Assembly: GCA_021793405.1 (NCBI GenBank)
Contig: JAJYSV010000047.1
Location: 1-33,210, forward strand
Direction: 5' to 3'
From: Acidobacteriota bacterium
GTDB lineage: Bacteria > Acidobacteriota > Terriglobia > Terriglobales > Acidobacteriaceae
Length of the DNA: 33,210 nt
How positions within the stretch are numbered: position 1 is the first letter of the stretch; the number at the start of each line of letters is the position of its first letter. Of this stretch, positions 1 to 7,606 are shown one piece after another. The position numbers and the translations under genes were made by a program. Under the pieces are notes generated by a model, which saw only the letters and a program-made list of their open reading frames with translations, searched no databases and was not told the DNA's origin.

Positions 1-206
1 CTAATCTCCTTCACGAGGTCCTGTGGCCTCATCGCACATATTCAGCCCGCACCCTGCCTGCCCCACAACTCTACTGTGGAGCTTACCGCCTCAGATTCCC
101 GCTGTACTATTCATGCCATCTCCTTAATGTTTCTGGATGTATCGCTGTAAGTCAGTCTCGACTGCGTGGACTCGAAGAACCGACTGCCCTACAGATAGGT
201 TGGAGA

Positions 207-995
207 TCAACCTGCTAGCCGCTCCAACGTTGCTTTGTTATGAATCACCAGAGTTGCGCCTGCAAATTCCGCGATGCCTTGTTTTTTAAGTTGACTCATG
301 GTTCGGCTCACTGTCTCTCGTCTTACACCGATCAACTGGCCGATCTCATCGTGAGTTAATCCAATGTTGATGCGATAGGTGCCGTTAACGACTTTCGATC
401 CTTTAGTCCATTGCAAAAAGATGCGCGCTAGTCTTTCGTGGATAGACTGAGACAGTCCAATCGTGCGGATAAGATCGTGGGCCGCTCGGCAATCGCTAAT
501 GAGTTGCTGGTTGGTTAGTTGGCGGGCATCGCTATGTTCGCTGAGAAAGTTAAGAAAATCCTGACGAAGAACGAAGGCAATCTCCGACGGCGTCGTAGTC
601 TCAAGCGTCACGCCATAAGTCGCTCCAGTCAGGCATTCCTGCAAGCCCAGAAGTTCTCCCGGGCCCGAAACGCCTACAATCAGGGTTCTACCTTCTGCGT
701 TGCTCATCGCCAGTTTTACTTCGCCCTGCCAGAGGATGAAGATCCCCTGGCATGTCTGGCCCTCCGCAAAGATGGTTGTCCCGGCCGGATAAGATAGCAA
801 GCGCTTTAGCCGGTCCAGGTGCTCGAACGTGCCGCGGGAGAGCGCCGACCAACCACTATGGCCAGGAAATGCAACGGGGTAGTTACGTACTGGCGATGTT
901 GCATGGGAGGTGCTTCGGATTCCCATGGAACTATACCGGGGCATCATGGGGAAGATTTCTGGCGTGGTTCTTATAACGGAAGGTGAGCTTGACAT
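207..995 (-). CDS. Crp/Fnr-family transcriptional regulator
   Basis: A 262-residue cyclic-nucleotide-binding-fold regulator. A cNMP-binding beta-barrel spans about residues 55-155 (PAGTTIFAEG, GIFILWQGEVKL, GPGELLG) and a winged helix-turn-helix spans about 212-240 (LTHDEIGQLIGVRRETVSR). The recognition helix carries E227, S230 and R231, the ExxSR pattern of FNR-type readers of TTGAT-N4-ATCAA sites. The N-terminal cysteine cluster that holds the [4Fe-4S] centre of true FNR is absent, so direct oxygen sensing by a cluster is unlikely; the ligand is unknown. The start at 995 was chosen because AAAGGA lies about 8 nt upstream; the open frame extends further (to 1157) but that part has no homology-like character. 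Nearby genes encode stress proteins, which fits a redox or starvation regulator, but this is inference. Confidence 0.9.
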   Translation of the reverse strand: MSSSPSVIRTTPEIFPMMPRYSSMGIRSTSHATSPVRNYPVAFPGHSGWSALSRGTFEHLDRLKRLLSYPAGTTIFAEGQTCQGIFILWQGEVKLAMSNAEGRTLIVGVSGPGELLGLQECLTGATYGVTLETTTPSEIAFVLRQDFLNFLSEHSDARQLTNQQLISDCRAAHDLIRTIGLSQSIHERLARIFLQWTKGSKVVNGTYRINIGLTHDEIGQLIGVRRETVSRTMSQLKKQGIAEFAGATLVIHNKATLERLAG

Positions 996-1854
996 TAGGT
1001 TCGTCCTTTTCTTAGGGCAGCGTGGCGGCTGCAGATATCGTTGATTTGCCGTCTGGAAGTCTCGTAACGCAAAGGCGTCACGAGACCATCTGCTCAAAAG
1101 CTGTTGTTTCGTCACAATCCACGTAAAACAAATTGCATCGGCATGCTGACTTGGCATGTCGCACGGGTGCTCTCCTCCGACTGCTGCATCAACTGTCTTA
1201 AGTAACGCCTCGTGCAGGTGATGATGAACGCCGGTCAGAGCGCATCTCCGGCCATGACTGACGAATCACAATCGATAACGTTGCAATTGTGCAGCCAGAG
1301 TGGGCTTGAATGGTTTCTATTGTGGACACAGGAAAACGCTCATATCAGAAAAGAGGTTTTGTCCAAAACTTAGGATGGATCAGTCCAAAGTCTTGGACAT
1401 CAATGGCTCCCAGACGCTTAGCTGTATTCAGGAAGAATGAGACAAACTCGTGTGCACGAAGGACGGGATAGGAAAGGCGAAGGAGCACAGTTCTGATAGA
1501 ACACGGGATCCATGGGATACATCCGATCGGACGACGCTATCAGTTTCGTTGCTTTGGGTTTTCGCCCAGAGGTTGGCGTCTGTGAATTGCCTCGGCAGTC
1601 AAGATGGACAGGGCGATGAAGAGATCGACACTGAAGTTGCGCTTCAGGATTACTCTCGATGCACAGCGGAATACCCGATATAACGATGGCCACGAATAAG
1701 ATCGGACTGGCCGCCTGCTGATGGACTGTGCGCTGAGGATGGCCAACAATCCTGCAGATACTGCAATTGACACAATCACATAAATGACGGGCCTCCGAAG
1801 CCCGCCTACAGGGAGCGGCCGTTCCTGCATAGTCGACCGCAGTGTTCTTCCGAT
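996..1854. other. Stretch without a confident gene
   Basis: About 860 bases between the Crp/Fnr gene and the next well-supported gene. Several open frames overlap here but none has a good ribosome binding site or recognisable domain. The most protein-like is a 96-residue minus-strand frame at 1540-1830 with two hydrophobic stretches (around VIYVIVSIAVSAGLLAIL and VDLFIALSILTAEAI); it could be a small membrane protein or a remnant of a larger transporter, but it lacks an RBS. A perfect 6-bp inverted repeat (GTCCAA, 4-nt gap, TTGGAC) is at 1383-1398, with a degenerate copy at about 1361. Confidence 0.4.
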
Positions 1855-2190
1855 CTATGCAGATTTCACCTGTTTTGATTGGAAACCGGCTGGAGCAGCG
1901 CGACGAGCGGCCAGTTTCGCATGCTGCGATTGCGCACCGTCCATGGTCCCCTCCGTTCTCTTGTGGCGAAGGCGGAGACGAACGCCGGATGGGGTCCATT
2001 GCGTCGGCGTGAAGACCCCCGCGCACTCGGCGCAAAGCCAGAAGAACTTCTGCGGCAACGAGCGCATGGGAAATCCGCTACTTTCGCTTTCACGCAACGA
2101 ATCGGGCAACGTCTCGAGTTCGAGAAGGTAAAGCGAACCATCCCGCAGGTAAGATGTTTCCCTGTCACATGCAGAGTTGATGCATCGCAT
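1855..2190 (-). CDS. Small four-cysteine protein (putative zinc-binding)
   Basis: A 111-residue protein with Cys3, Cys8 and a WLCAEC pair (Cys53, Cys56), a spacing that suggests one zinc ribbon. The segment between the pairs is conserved-looking (SLYLLELE, GFPMRSLPQKFFWLC), followed by a basic C-terminal tail rich in Arg, Lys and Ala. I recognise this as the style of a short hypothetical protein common in Acidobacteriota but know no function; a nucleic-acid or protein-interaction role is only a guess. The start at 2190 is supported by CAGGAG 7 nt upstream. It is transcribed divergently from the exported protein at 2484, and both genes have near-identical sigma-54-like elements 48 nt before the start codon, suggesting joint control. 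Confidence 0.8.
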   Translation of the reverse strand: MRCINSACDRETSYLRDGSLYLLELETLPDSLRESESSGFPMRSLPQKFFWLCAECAGVFTPTQWTPSGVRLRLRHKRTEGTMDGAQSQHAKLAARRAAPAGFQSKQVKSA

Positions 2191-2238
2191 ATGCTACTCC
2201 TGTCCAATTTAGTTAAAGAGACCCTGATAATTAAATCC

Positions 2239-2256
2239 ATGCACGCCTACTGCCAT
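2239..2256 (-). promoter_or_regulatory. Candidate sigma-54 promoter of the four-cysteine protein gene
   Basis: On the minus strand this reads ATGGCAGTAGGCGTGCAT: GG, ten bases, GC, with TGGCA at -24 and GTGCA at -12 against the consensus TGGCAC-N5-TTGCW. It ends 48 nt before the ATG at 2190. It matches the element at 2418-2435 at 16 of 18 positions. Confidence 0.6.
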
Positions 2257-2417
2257 AGTTCATGCTCAGTGTCTTCTATAATTTCCCCGCTGAGCTAAAG
2301 TAGGCGTCCTATCAGAAGTCCAAGGATTGTTACAATAACGTCCAAATTCTTTGACGATATTTGAACTCTGGAACTATGACTCTGTTGATATTCCATGCAT
2401 TTGACGAGCATTCCAGA

Positions 2418-2435
2418 ATGGCGGTTGGCGTGCAT
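2418..2435 (+). promoter_or_regulatory. Candidate sigma-54 promoter of the exported-protein gene
   Basis: Reads ATGGCGGTTGGCGTGCAT: GG-N10-GC with a GTGCA -12 box. It ends 48 nt before the ATG at 2484, exactly the distance seen for the divergent gene's element. Confidence 0.6.
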
Positions 2436-2483
2436 TGTGGGAATGCGTGTATGTGCCGAAAAGCCTACGCAAAGGAGAACTCT

Positions 2484-3047
2484 ATGAAAACTGGATCAGT
2501 ACTTCGAATATCGGCAGGCCTTGCCGTTTTTGCGCTCCTCCTGGCGATCAGGGTGCCGTTTGCTGTTGCGCAAAACTCAGATTCTGCGAAAATTTCGCAG
2601 CTTTTTTCGGAAGCGGAACATCATGCCGTGCTCCTGGACGATGATGCCGCTACCCTGGAGAGCTTCACTCGCTCGAAGATCAGCTGGCGGACTCATGGAT
2701 CACAGCTTGAATTAATCAAGACGCATGTCAACAACCTTGGCAAACTGACCGCGCAGCTAAATGATCTGCGTTCGGAAGGCTCCCCATGGCAGCAACAGGC
2801 GATCGACCAGATCAATCCCCTATTGCAGGAGATGGCGGACCACCTGAACGCGACTATTAACCACTTAAACGAGAATCAAAATCGAGTTCACATGCTCGCG
2901 TATCAAGACTATGCGCATGGCAATTACGAACTGGCGAGCCGAATCTCCCAAATGATCAAAGACTTTGTCGAGTACGACCAGGCAAAGGCAAAGTCACAAT
3001 CTCTCGAGCAAAAGCTGGAGCTGCCACCCACGAGCAGCGGCCAATAG
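2484..3047 (+). CDS. Exported hypothetical protein with helical body
   Basis: A 187-residue protein. Residues 1-29 form a signal peptide (basic start, hydrophobic SAGLAVFALLLAI, cleavage likely after AVA), so it probably acts in the periplasm. The mature part has no cysteine motif or enzyme signature and looks almost entirely alpha-helical, with leucines spaced as in coiled coils (LELIKTHVNNLGKLTAQLNDL, then LLQEMADHLNATINHLNENQ). The start at 2484 is chosen because AAAGGAG lies 8 nt upstream and the signal peptide begins there; a longer in-frame reading from 2361 is discounted. It follows a candidate sigma-54 promoter and precedes a universal stress protein. I do not recognise a named family. 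Confidence 0.85.
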   Translation: MKTGSVLRISAGLAVFALLLAIRVPFAVAQNSDSAKISQLFSEAEHHAVLLDDDAATLESFTRSKISWRTHGSQLELIKTHVNNLGKLTAQLNDLRSEGSPWQQQAIDQINPLLQEMADHLNATINHLNENQNRVHMLAYQDYAHGNYELASRISQMIKDFVEYDQAKAKSQSLEQKLELPPTSSGQ

Positions 3048-3077
3048 AACAGTTCTGTTTCAGTGTCTCCTTCGCTG

Positions 3078-3102
3078 CTGCGCCGCTTACAAGGTGGCGC
3101 AG
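3078..3102 (+). repeat. Hairpin between exported-protein and USP genes
   Basis: CTGCGCC at 3078-3084 pairs with GGCGCAG at 3096-3102. There is no T-run after it, so it is a poor intrinsic terminator; it may stabilise the upstream mRNA or separate expression of the two genes. Confidence 0.4.
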
Positions 3103-3165
3103 TAGTCGAATGCAGTGAAATGGTATGGGAAGATTCGCGCGACCCCATCAAAACAGGGGATTTCC

Positions 3166-4128
3166 ATGTCCGACGTAGCCTTGAGGATCCACACCATCGT
3201 CGCGTGTATCGACTTCACACAGGCGTCCGATCGGGCGCTGGTGTTTGCCAGGCGTTTCGCAGTCCAGCACAGCGCCCAGCTTCTGCTAGTACATATTGTC
3301 GATCCGGCCGCTATCTCTCCCGAGGAGATGGATGCTCACGTGGTTCTGTCCGAGATGATCGCTTCCGCCAAAAATGATTTGCAGAAGATCTGCACGGAAT
3401 TGACCGATAGCAGTTTGCAAGCTAGTTGGATCGTACGGCATGGCAATGTCAGGGACATGATTCTAGAAGTTGCGCGTGCAAGTCATGCTGACCTCATGGT
3501 GCTGGGTAGCAAAGGCATGGAGCTCACAGGGCGTTCGCGCTTCGGCACGATGGCCGAGCAGTTGGTTCGAGCGGCGCCATGTCCGGTATTAACAGTGGTA
3601 CCGGAAGCTCGCAGGCAAGAACCGGAAAAAGAGCGTCGCAGATTGCTGTTAGTTCCAACCGATTTCTCGCCCGCCTCTCAGGCAGCGTTCCTATACGCAT
3701 TGGCATTTGCAAAATCAGCAGAATGTGTACTCCTTCTGGTGCATGCCGTAGAGGATTCTTTCGCGGTGGAGCCCATCGCCGGTCAATTGGCGAAACTGCG
3801 CGCAAGAGGGATGCAGATGCTGCTGGCATCCGCTCGCGCAGCACATGTGCAAGCAGAGTCAGTTGTCCGGACTGGCGATGCGATTGAGATCATTCTCGAT
3901 CTAGCCATAGATCGGAATGCGGATTACATCGTCATGGGCGTCCGTGGAGGAGATCTGATTGACGGAACGCGTCTCCATGGTCGGGTACAGCACTTGATGC
4001 GCCGGTCGCCCTGCCCTTTGTTTTCGATTTATCTAGGGAAGTCGCAAGCGAAGGTTTTGTCCGGGCATACCGATGCCGAGAAGATTTCACTGACAGAGTC
4101 CCACACAAATCGTTTTCCCGTTCCTTAG
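3166..4128 (+). CDS. Tandem-domain universal stress protein (UspA family)
   Basis: A 320-residue cytoplasmic protein made of two Usp domains. The first covers about residues 6-145 (IVACIDFTQASDRAL, then MVLGSKGMELTGRSRFGTMAEQLVRAAPCPVLTVV) and the second about 160-290 (LLLVPTDFSPASQAA, then YIVMGVRGGDLIDGTRLHGRVQHLMRRSPCPLFSI). The first domain retains a G-x2-G-x9-G-S/T-like nucleotide-binding loop in degenerate form; the second is more divergent. Tandem Usp proteins support survival under stress, often by binding ATP. The start at 3166 follows AGGGGA, 8 nt upstream. The last 30 residues are outside the fold. Confidence 0.92.
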   Translation: MSDVALRIHTIVACIDFTQASDRALVFARRFAVQHSAQLLLVHIVDPAAISPEEMDAHVVLSEMIASAKNDLQKICTELTDSSLQASWIVRHGNVRDMILEVARASHADLMVLGSKGMELTGRSRFGTMAEQLVRAAPCPVLTVVPEARRQEPEKERRRLLLVPTDFSPASQAAFLYALAFAKSAECVLLLVHAVEDSFAVEPIAGQLAKLRARGMQMLLASARAAHVQAESVVRTGDAIEIILDLAIDRNADYIVMGVRGGDLIDGTRLHGRVQHLMRRSPCPLFSIYLGKSQAKVLSGHTDAEKISLTESHTNRFPVP

Positions 4129-4230
4129 TCTCAAATTCACCAATGTGAGAACGGAGCGCCACCCTGACTCAGTTCGACTCGGCTGAGGTTTGGGGCGAAA
4201 TGTGAGAATGGTCAGGCTGTCGGGGAGTTC

Positions 4231-5103
4231 ATGAGTGATTGCCCACAAATAAGAACCGCCGTATGTACCGCTCTCCTGGTGATCGGGGTTGTCCTCAGCG
4301 GTAAGATTGCGGGCGAGACACAAAACACTCCATCGCCATCCGCAACAGCCATGGTTCGCCGATGCACAAACAATCTGATGAGGCAGTTGCGATCGCCTAT
4401 ACCCATCCGCTTTCAGGAAAGAACGGATGCCCCCTGGGGATCGGAGATTCGGGACGTCATCTTGACGAGAACAGGTCGGGTAGACCGGCTGATAACCATT
4501 CGCGATCAGCCACTTACTGCAGCGCAGGACAAAAAAGAAATTGGCCGGCTAAATGCGCTTCTTCAGAAACCGGGAACGCACTTCGCAGCACTACCACAGG
4601 ATCGAGAACTGCAGCGGCGCCTGAAATTGGTGGCCGCGATACCCATGGCGTTCTCATTTCAAAAGTCGGTTGAGGACGGCTCTGCCAGCCAGGAATTCAA
4701 CTTTTTTCCCTTGCAGGATTTCCATCCTGCAAGCCAGGAAACTCGAGTTTACAAAGGAATGCGAGGCGTCTTGCAAATGGATGTGCGCCGTGCGCAACTT
4801 CTTCGCGTGGACGGGGAGATATTCCGCAACGTCCCATTTGGATGGGGGATACTGGGGAAACTTCACAAGGGCGGACATTTTCGCATCGAACAGCGCGAGG
4901 TGCTTCCGGGCAACTGGCAAATAACCGAGATGGATTTCGACTTCACCTACACGGTTTTCCTGTTTTCCGAAACGCACTACATTCGCAAGATAACGAACAC
5001 CGCCTACACATCGATCGATCCAGATACCAGGATGGAAACAGCCATCGGACTGCTTTTGTCGCAACCGGAGGAACCCTCAGTATTTTCAGCGGGCGCCAGG
5101 TGA
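4231..5103 (+). CDS. Exported conserved hypothetical protein
   Basis: A 290-residue protein beginning with a signal-peptide-like segment (TAVCTALLVIGVVLSGKIAGE), so probably exported. The mature part contains alternating beta-like stretches and many aromatic residues (FNFFPLQDFHP, FGWGILGKLHKGGHFRI, MDFDFTYTVFLFSETHYIRK), which suggests a beta-rich periplasmic fold; similar proteins occur in Acidobacteriota next to surface or stress genes, but I cannot name the family. GGGGAG lies just before the ATG, which supports the start. It converges on the response-regulator gene at 5192, with a hairpin between them. Confidence 0.75.
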   Translation: MSDCPQIRTAVCTALLVIGVVLSGKIAGETQNTPSPSATAMVRRCTNNLMRQLRSPIPIRFQERTDAPWGSEIRDVILTRTGRVDRLITIRDQPLTAAQDKKEIGRLNALLQKPGTHFAALPQDRELQRRLKLVAAIPMAFSFQKSVEDGSASQEFNFFPLQDFHPASQETRVYKGMRGVLQMDVRRAQLLRVDGEIFRNVPFGWGILGKLHKGGHFRIEQREVLPGNWQITEMDFDFTYTVFLFSETHYIRKITNTAYTSIDPDTRMETAIGLLLSQPEEPSVFSAGAR

Positions 5104-5113
5104 TCGCCTTTTA

Positions 5114-5135
5114 ACGGCATCGAATGAGATGCCGT
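5114..5135. terminator. Hairpin between convergent genes
   Basis: A perfect 8-bp stem (ACGGCATC / GATGCCGT) with a 6-nt loop, 10 bases after the stop at 5103 and 57 bases beyond the stop of the minus-strand gene at 5192. The flanking T or A tracts are weak, so it may be a bidirectional terminator or a 3'-end stabiliser. Confidence 0.5.
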
Positions 5136-5191
5136 ATGCCTTCTTAAAGCAAGGTACGGCTGCCCGGCTCGAAATCTCCAGCTAGCGCACG

Positions 5192-5569
5192 TCAGCACGC
5201 TATCCTGTGCGCTGCCATCGCACCCACGATATGCGTCAAAGACCCGAGACTGCGTCCCTTTTCGTAGAAAGCGTCAGCGGCCACGCCGGACGGCACAGCT
5301 TCACCCGAATAGTCCCCGCTCATCGCTATGGCGCGGATCATGGGAAACTCTCGTCGAACGGTAGAAAGCAATTCGAACCCCGACATTCCCGGCATGTTGA
5401 GGTCGGAAAGTAGAATATCCGGCTCCCGCAGATGAATCTCCGATAACGCGGAGAACCCATCCTGCGCAGACCGAACGTCCAAGCCGGCGCGCATGAATAA
5501 CTGGGACAAACACGTTCGTAGCGACGCATTGTCGTCTACGATCAGGATTTTCGGTTTGCTATCGCACAT
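5192..5569 (-). CDS. Receiver-only response regulator
   Basis: A 125-residue CheY-like protein with no output domain. The acidic pocket (IVDDN, Asp12-Asp13), phospho-acceptor Asp56 (LLSDLNMPGMSG), switch Ser84 (IAMSGDYSG) and Lys104 (YEKG) are all present, so it should be phosphorylated. Single-receiver proteins relay phosphate or bind a partner. GAAGG 7 nt upstream supports the start at 5569. The gene lies 21 nt after the USP-like gene on the same strand, indicating a two-gene operon; the histidine kinase of the divergent operon is a possible phosphate donor, an inference from proximity. Confidence 0.92.
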   Translation of the reverse strand: MCDSKPKILIVDDNASLRTCLSQLFMRAGLDVRSAQDGFSALSEIHLREPDILLSDLNMPGMSGFELLSTVRREFPMIRAIAMSGDYSGEAVPSGVAADAFYEKGRSLGSLTHIVGAMAAHRIAC

Positions 5570-5590
5570 CGTGGGCCTTCCAGTCTCACG

Positions 5591-6034
5591 CTAATTGGAG
5601 TTTTTGCGGAGAACAATCACCGGGCACCGAGCTTTACGCTCAATGCGGGCGCACAGCCTTTCCTGTCTCCCCGCGGACGGTGTCTTGTTGGGCCGAAACG
5701 CAATCAGCGTGGCCTTGATCTGCTTCGCTCGTTTCGGAATTTTATCTTCGGCAAAACCAAACAGTAAGATTGTCACAACATCCCATTTAAGCTTCCGCAG
5801 CTTTGCTGCCAGCGCGTCCAGCCGGTATTGAATACCCATATGCGCGTCAGGATTCGATGGGGTGTGCTCCAGATCAATGACATGGACCAGCTCGAGATGG
5901 CGACCGTGGTTCTCTCCCAGATCGGAGTCAATGGTGAGAGCTTCGTCGGGATCATCGACCAGCTCGGTCACATAGAGAAGCGTACCTCCTATGGGTTTGT
6001 TCGTTGCTCGGGCCTTCTTCTCACGACTCTTCAT
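5591..6034 (-). CDS. USP-like small protein
   Basis: A 147-residue cytoplasmic protein resembling a single Usp domain: a first strand GGTLLYVTELVDDPDEAL, a helix with DALAAKLRKLKWDVVTILL, and a final strand IERKARCPVIVLRK, which is the usual Usp C-terminus. The classical glycine-rich ATP loop is not evident, so it may be a non-nucleotide-binding member. The start at 6034 is supported by CCAGGAG 6 nt upstream; the frame remains open to 6139 but that region contains the candidate promoter. It precedes the receiver-only regulator by 21 nt and is divergent from the rubrerythrin operon. Confidence 0.75.
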   Translation of the reverse strand: MKSREKKARATNKPIGGTLLYVTELVDDPDEALTIDSDLGENHGRHLELVHVIDLEHTPSNPDAHMGIQYRLDALAAKLRKLKWDVVTILLFGFAEDKIPKRAKQIKATLIAFRPNKTPSAGRQERLCARIERKARCPVIVLRKNSN

Positions 6035-6091
6035 ACACACTCCTGGCGCAAATCTCGACACAATCTCGAATAGATCGATGTACTCCATCAA

Positions 6092-6109
6092 ATGCAAGTG
6101 AACATCCAA
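6092..6109 (-). promoter_or_regulatory. Candidate sigma-54 promoter of the USP-like/receiver operon
   Basis: On the minus strand: TTGGATGTTCACTTGCAT. It has TTGG at -24, a perfect TTGCA at -12 and exact GG-N10-GC spacing. It ends 57 nt before the ATG at 6034. Confidence 0.6.
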
Positions 6110-6280
6110 AAACTGAGGCTTCTTATTTTCCTGATACATACGGCGAGCTCGCTAAGGAAAATCAATTAACTGTCCGAATTATCTGACTCTTGCGTCAAAA
6201 TCTTAGGACATCCACTGCTCCTGCGTAAGGCGGCACACTCGTCCAACACGCGAATTACTGGCCTTATGCAACGGGCTCAA

Positions 6281-6298
6281 TTGGTGCCTGGCGTGCAG
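6281..6298 (+). promoter_or_regulatory. Candidate sigma-54 promoter of the rubrerythrin operon
   Basis: TTGGTGCCTGGCGTGCAG: GG at 6283-6284, ten bases, GC at 6295-6296, and a GTGCA -12 box. It shares GGCGTGCA with the two elements near 2250 and 2430, and ends 55 nt before the ATG at 6354. Confidence 0.55.
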
Positions 6299-6353
6299 CC
6301 TTCACTGTAGTCGCCGCACCCACACGCGGCGGCGTACTAAAAGGGGAACAAAA

Positions 6354-6992
6354 ATGCCGCGCTTAAAATCCATATTTCGTGTCCTGTCGATGGTTTCTCT
6401 CGCTGCATGGGCCATGGGCTCATATTCTGTTGGCGCCAGTGCAGCAACCTCGACCACGACGCTGCAGAACATGCAGGCAGCCTTTAACGGGGAAAGCAAT
6501 GCGCATGTCCGCTATCTGGCGTTTGCCAAGCAGGCCGATGGCGAGGGGTACGGCGAAATTGCAAGTTTATTCCGGGCAGCAGCGCGAGCCGAAGAAGTCC
6601 ACGCTTCGAATCATGCCGTGGTCATAAAAGACCTGGGCGCCATTCCCAAGGCAACCATCGAAAGCCCTGAAGTGAAATCAACCCGCGAGAACCTGGAAGC
6701 CGCGATCAAGGGCGAAACGTACGAACGCGACACCATGTATCCAGCGTTCCTCAAGCAGGCAAGACGCGACGGTAACAGTGACGCCGTTCAAAGCCTGAAC
6801 TTTGCAAAAACAGCCGAGGCGGAACACGCCAAACTCTATACGCGGTCGCTGCAGAATCTGGACAAGGTGAAGGACTCAAAGAGCACGACCTTTTTCGTTT
6901 GCCCGACATGCGGCTACACAACGAGTGAGATAAATTTCTCCGATTGTCCCTCCTGCTTCACTCCAGGAGAGATGTTCGAAAAAGTAGCGTAA
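6354..6992 (+). CDS. Exported rubrerythrin
   Basis: A 212-residue rubrerythrin that reduces hydrogen peroxide with electrons from a rubredoxin-like centre. Residues 1-31 look like a signal peptide (basic MPRLKSIFR, hydrophobic SMVSLAAWAMG, cleavage near ASA). The ferritin-like diiron helices carry Glu47, Glu80-x2-His83, Glu121 and Glu155-x2-His158. The C-terminal rubredoxin-like knuckles are CPTC (183-186) and CPSC (198-201), so all metal ligands appear intact. Family members are usually cytoplasmic; a predicted export signal is unusual. A GGGGAA box lies before the ATG. It is the first gene of a five-gene operon, behind a candidate sigma-54 promoter. Confidence 0.93.
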   Translation: MPRLKSIFRVLSMVSLAAWAMGSYSVGASAATSTTTLQNMQAAFNGESNAHVRYLAFAKQADGEGYGEIASLFRAAARAEEVHASNHAVVIKDLGAIPKATIESPEVKSTRENLEAAIKGETYERDTMYPAFLKQARRDGNSDAVQSLNFAKTAEAEHAKLYTRSLQNLDKVKDSKSTTFFVCPTCGYTTSEINFSDCPSCFTPGEMFEKVA

Positions 6993-7007
6993 GCGGCAAT
7001 TCCGGTT

Positions 7008-7024
7008 CGCCGGCCTGTCCGGCG
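7008..7024 (+). repeat. Hairpin between rubrerythrin and DUF2231 genes
   Basis: CGCCGG / CCGGCG with a 5-nt loop in the 62-nt gap, with no T-run. It could protect the upstream rubrerythrin message from 3' decay and give it higher expression than the regulator genes downstream. Confidence 0.4.
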
Positions 7025-7054
7025 GCGCCCCCCGCATCGGCCAGGAGATTCATC

Positions 7055-7606
7055 ATGCCGCACATACCAACCTGGGACTCGTTGCATCCGCTGATCATCC
7101 ACTTCCCGATCGTACTTTTGTTTGTGAGCCCATTGTTCATCGCGATCAGCGCGGCGTTGCGTCCCCCAAAGGGCAGGCCCTATATGATTACTGCAATCCT
7201 CTTGCTCCTTCTGGGCACCGCTAGTTTGCTTATTGCCATGTCCACGGGAAAGGCAGCGGCGAAAGTGGTGGAACGGGGAGGGGCAATGGATGCCGTTCTT
7301 GAAACTCACCAAAATTTCGCATCGGAAACAATAGTTGTGTTCTCGCAACTGTCAATTATTCTGCTGGGAATTTTTCTTCTTCCACGTGTACTGCAACGAC
7401 GGGAAACCAGACTCTTTTCGACGGTCCTGCCCCTAACCTTCCTGGCTTTTTACTTCGGGGGAATTGTATTTCTCGTCAATACAGCCTATACGGGTACCCG
7501 ACTGGTGCATGAATTTGGCGTGCATGCCCTGATTTCGGCAACAACTGGCCAGTCAACTGCTTCGCCCGCGGAAGCAAACAACCGAATCAGCGATGACAAA
7601 CCTTAG
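7055..7606 (+). CDS. DUF2231 family membrane protein
   Basis: A 183-residue integral membrane protein with four predicted helices (about residues 15-35, 43-62, 92-110 and 122-145). The N-terminal signature LHPLIIHFPIVLLF is the hallmark of DUF2231; the two histidines could bind haem or metal, as suspected for this family, but this is not shown here. CCAGGAG upstream supports the start at 7055. The 3' end overlaps the histidine kinase gene by 14 bases, so translation is probably coupled. DUF2231 proteins often sit near redox or cytochrome genes, which fits the rubrerythrin upstream. Confidence 0.88.
   Translation: MPHIPTWDSLHPLIIHFPIVLLFVSPLFIAISAALRPPKGRPYMITAILLLLLGTASLLIAMSTGKAAAKVVERGGAMDAVLETHQNFASETIVVFSQLSIILLGIFLLPRVLQRRETRLFSTVLPLTFLAFYFGGIVFLVNTAYTGTRLVHEFGVHALISATTGQSTASPAEANNRISDDKP

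Noticed and set aside
1418-2035. A 205-residue minus-strand open frame
   Set aside because: It overlaps the RBS-supported four-cysteine gene in another frame and reads as low-complexity Cys/Arg/Ser-rich sequence.
2419-2442. Alternative sigma-54 register using TTGGCGTG at 2425
   Set aside because: With that -24 box the base pair at -12 would be GG rather than GC; the register beginning at 2418 fits and matches the divergent element.
3096-3114. TGGCGCAG...TGCAG upstream of the tandem USP gene as a sigma-54 promoter
   Set aside because: The spacing between GG and GC is 14 bases, not 10.
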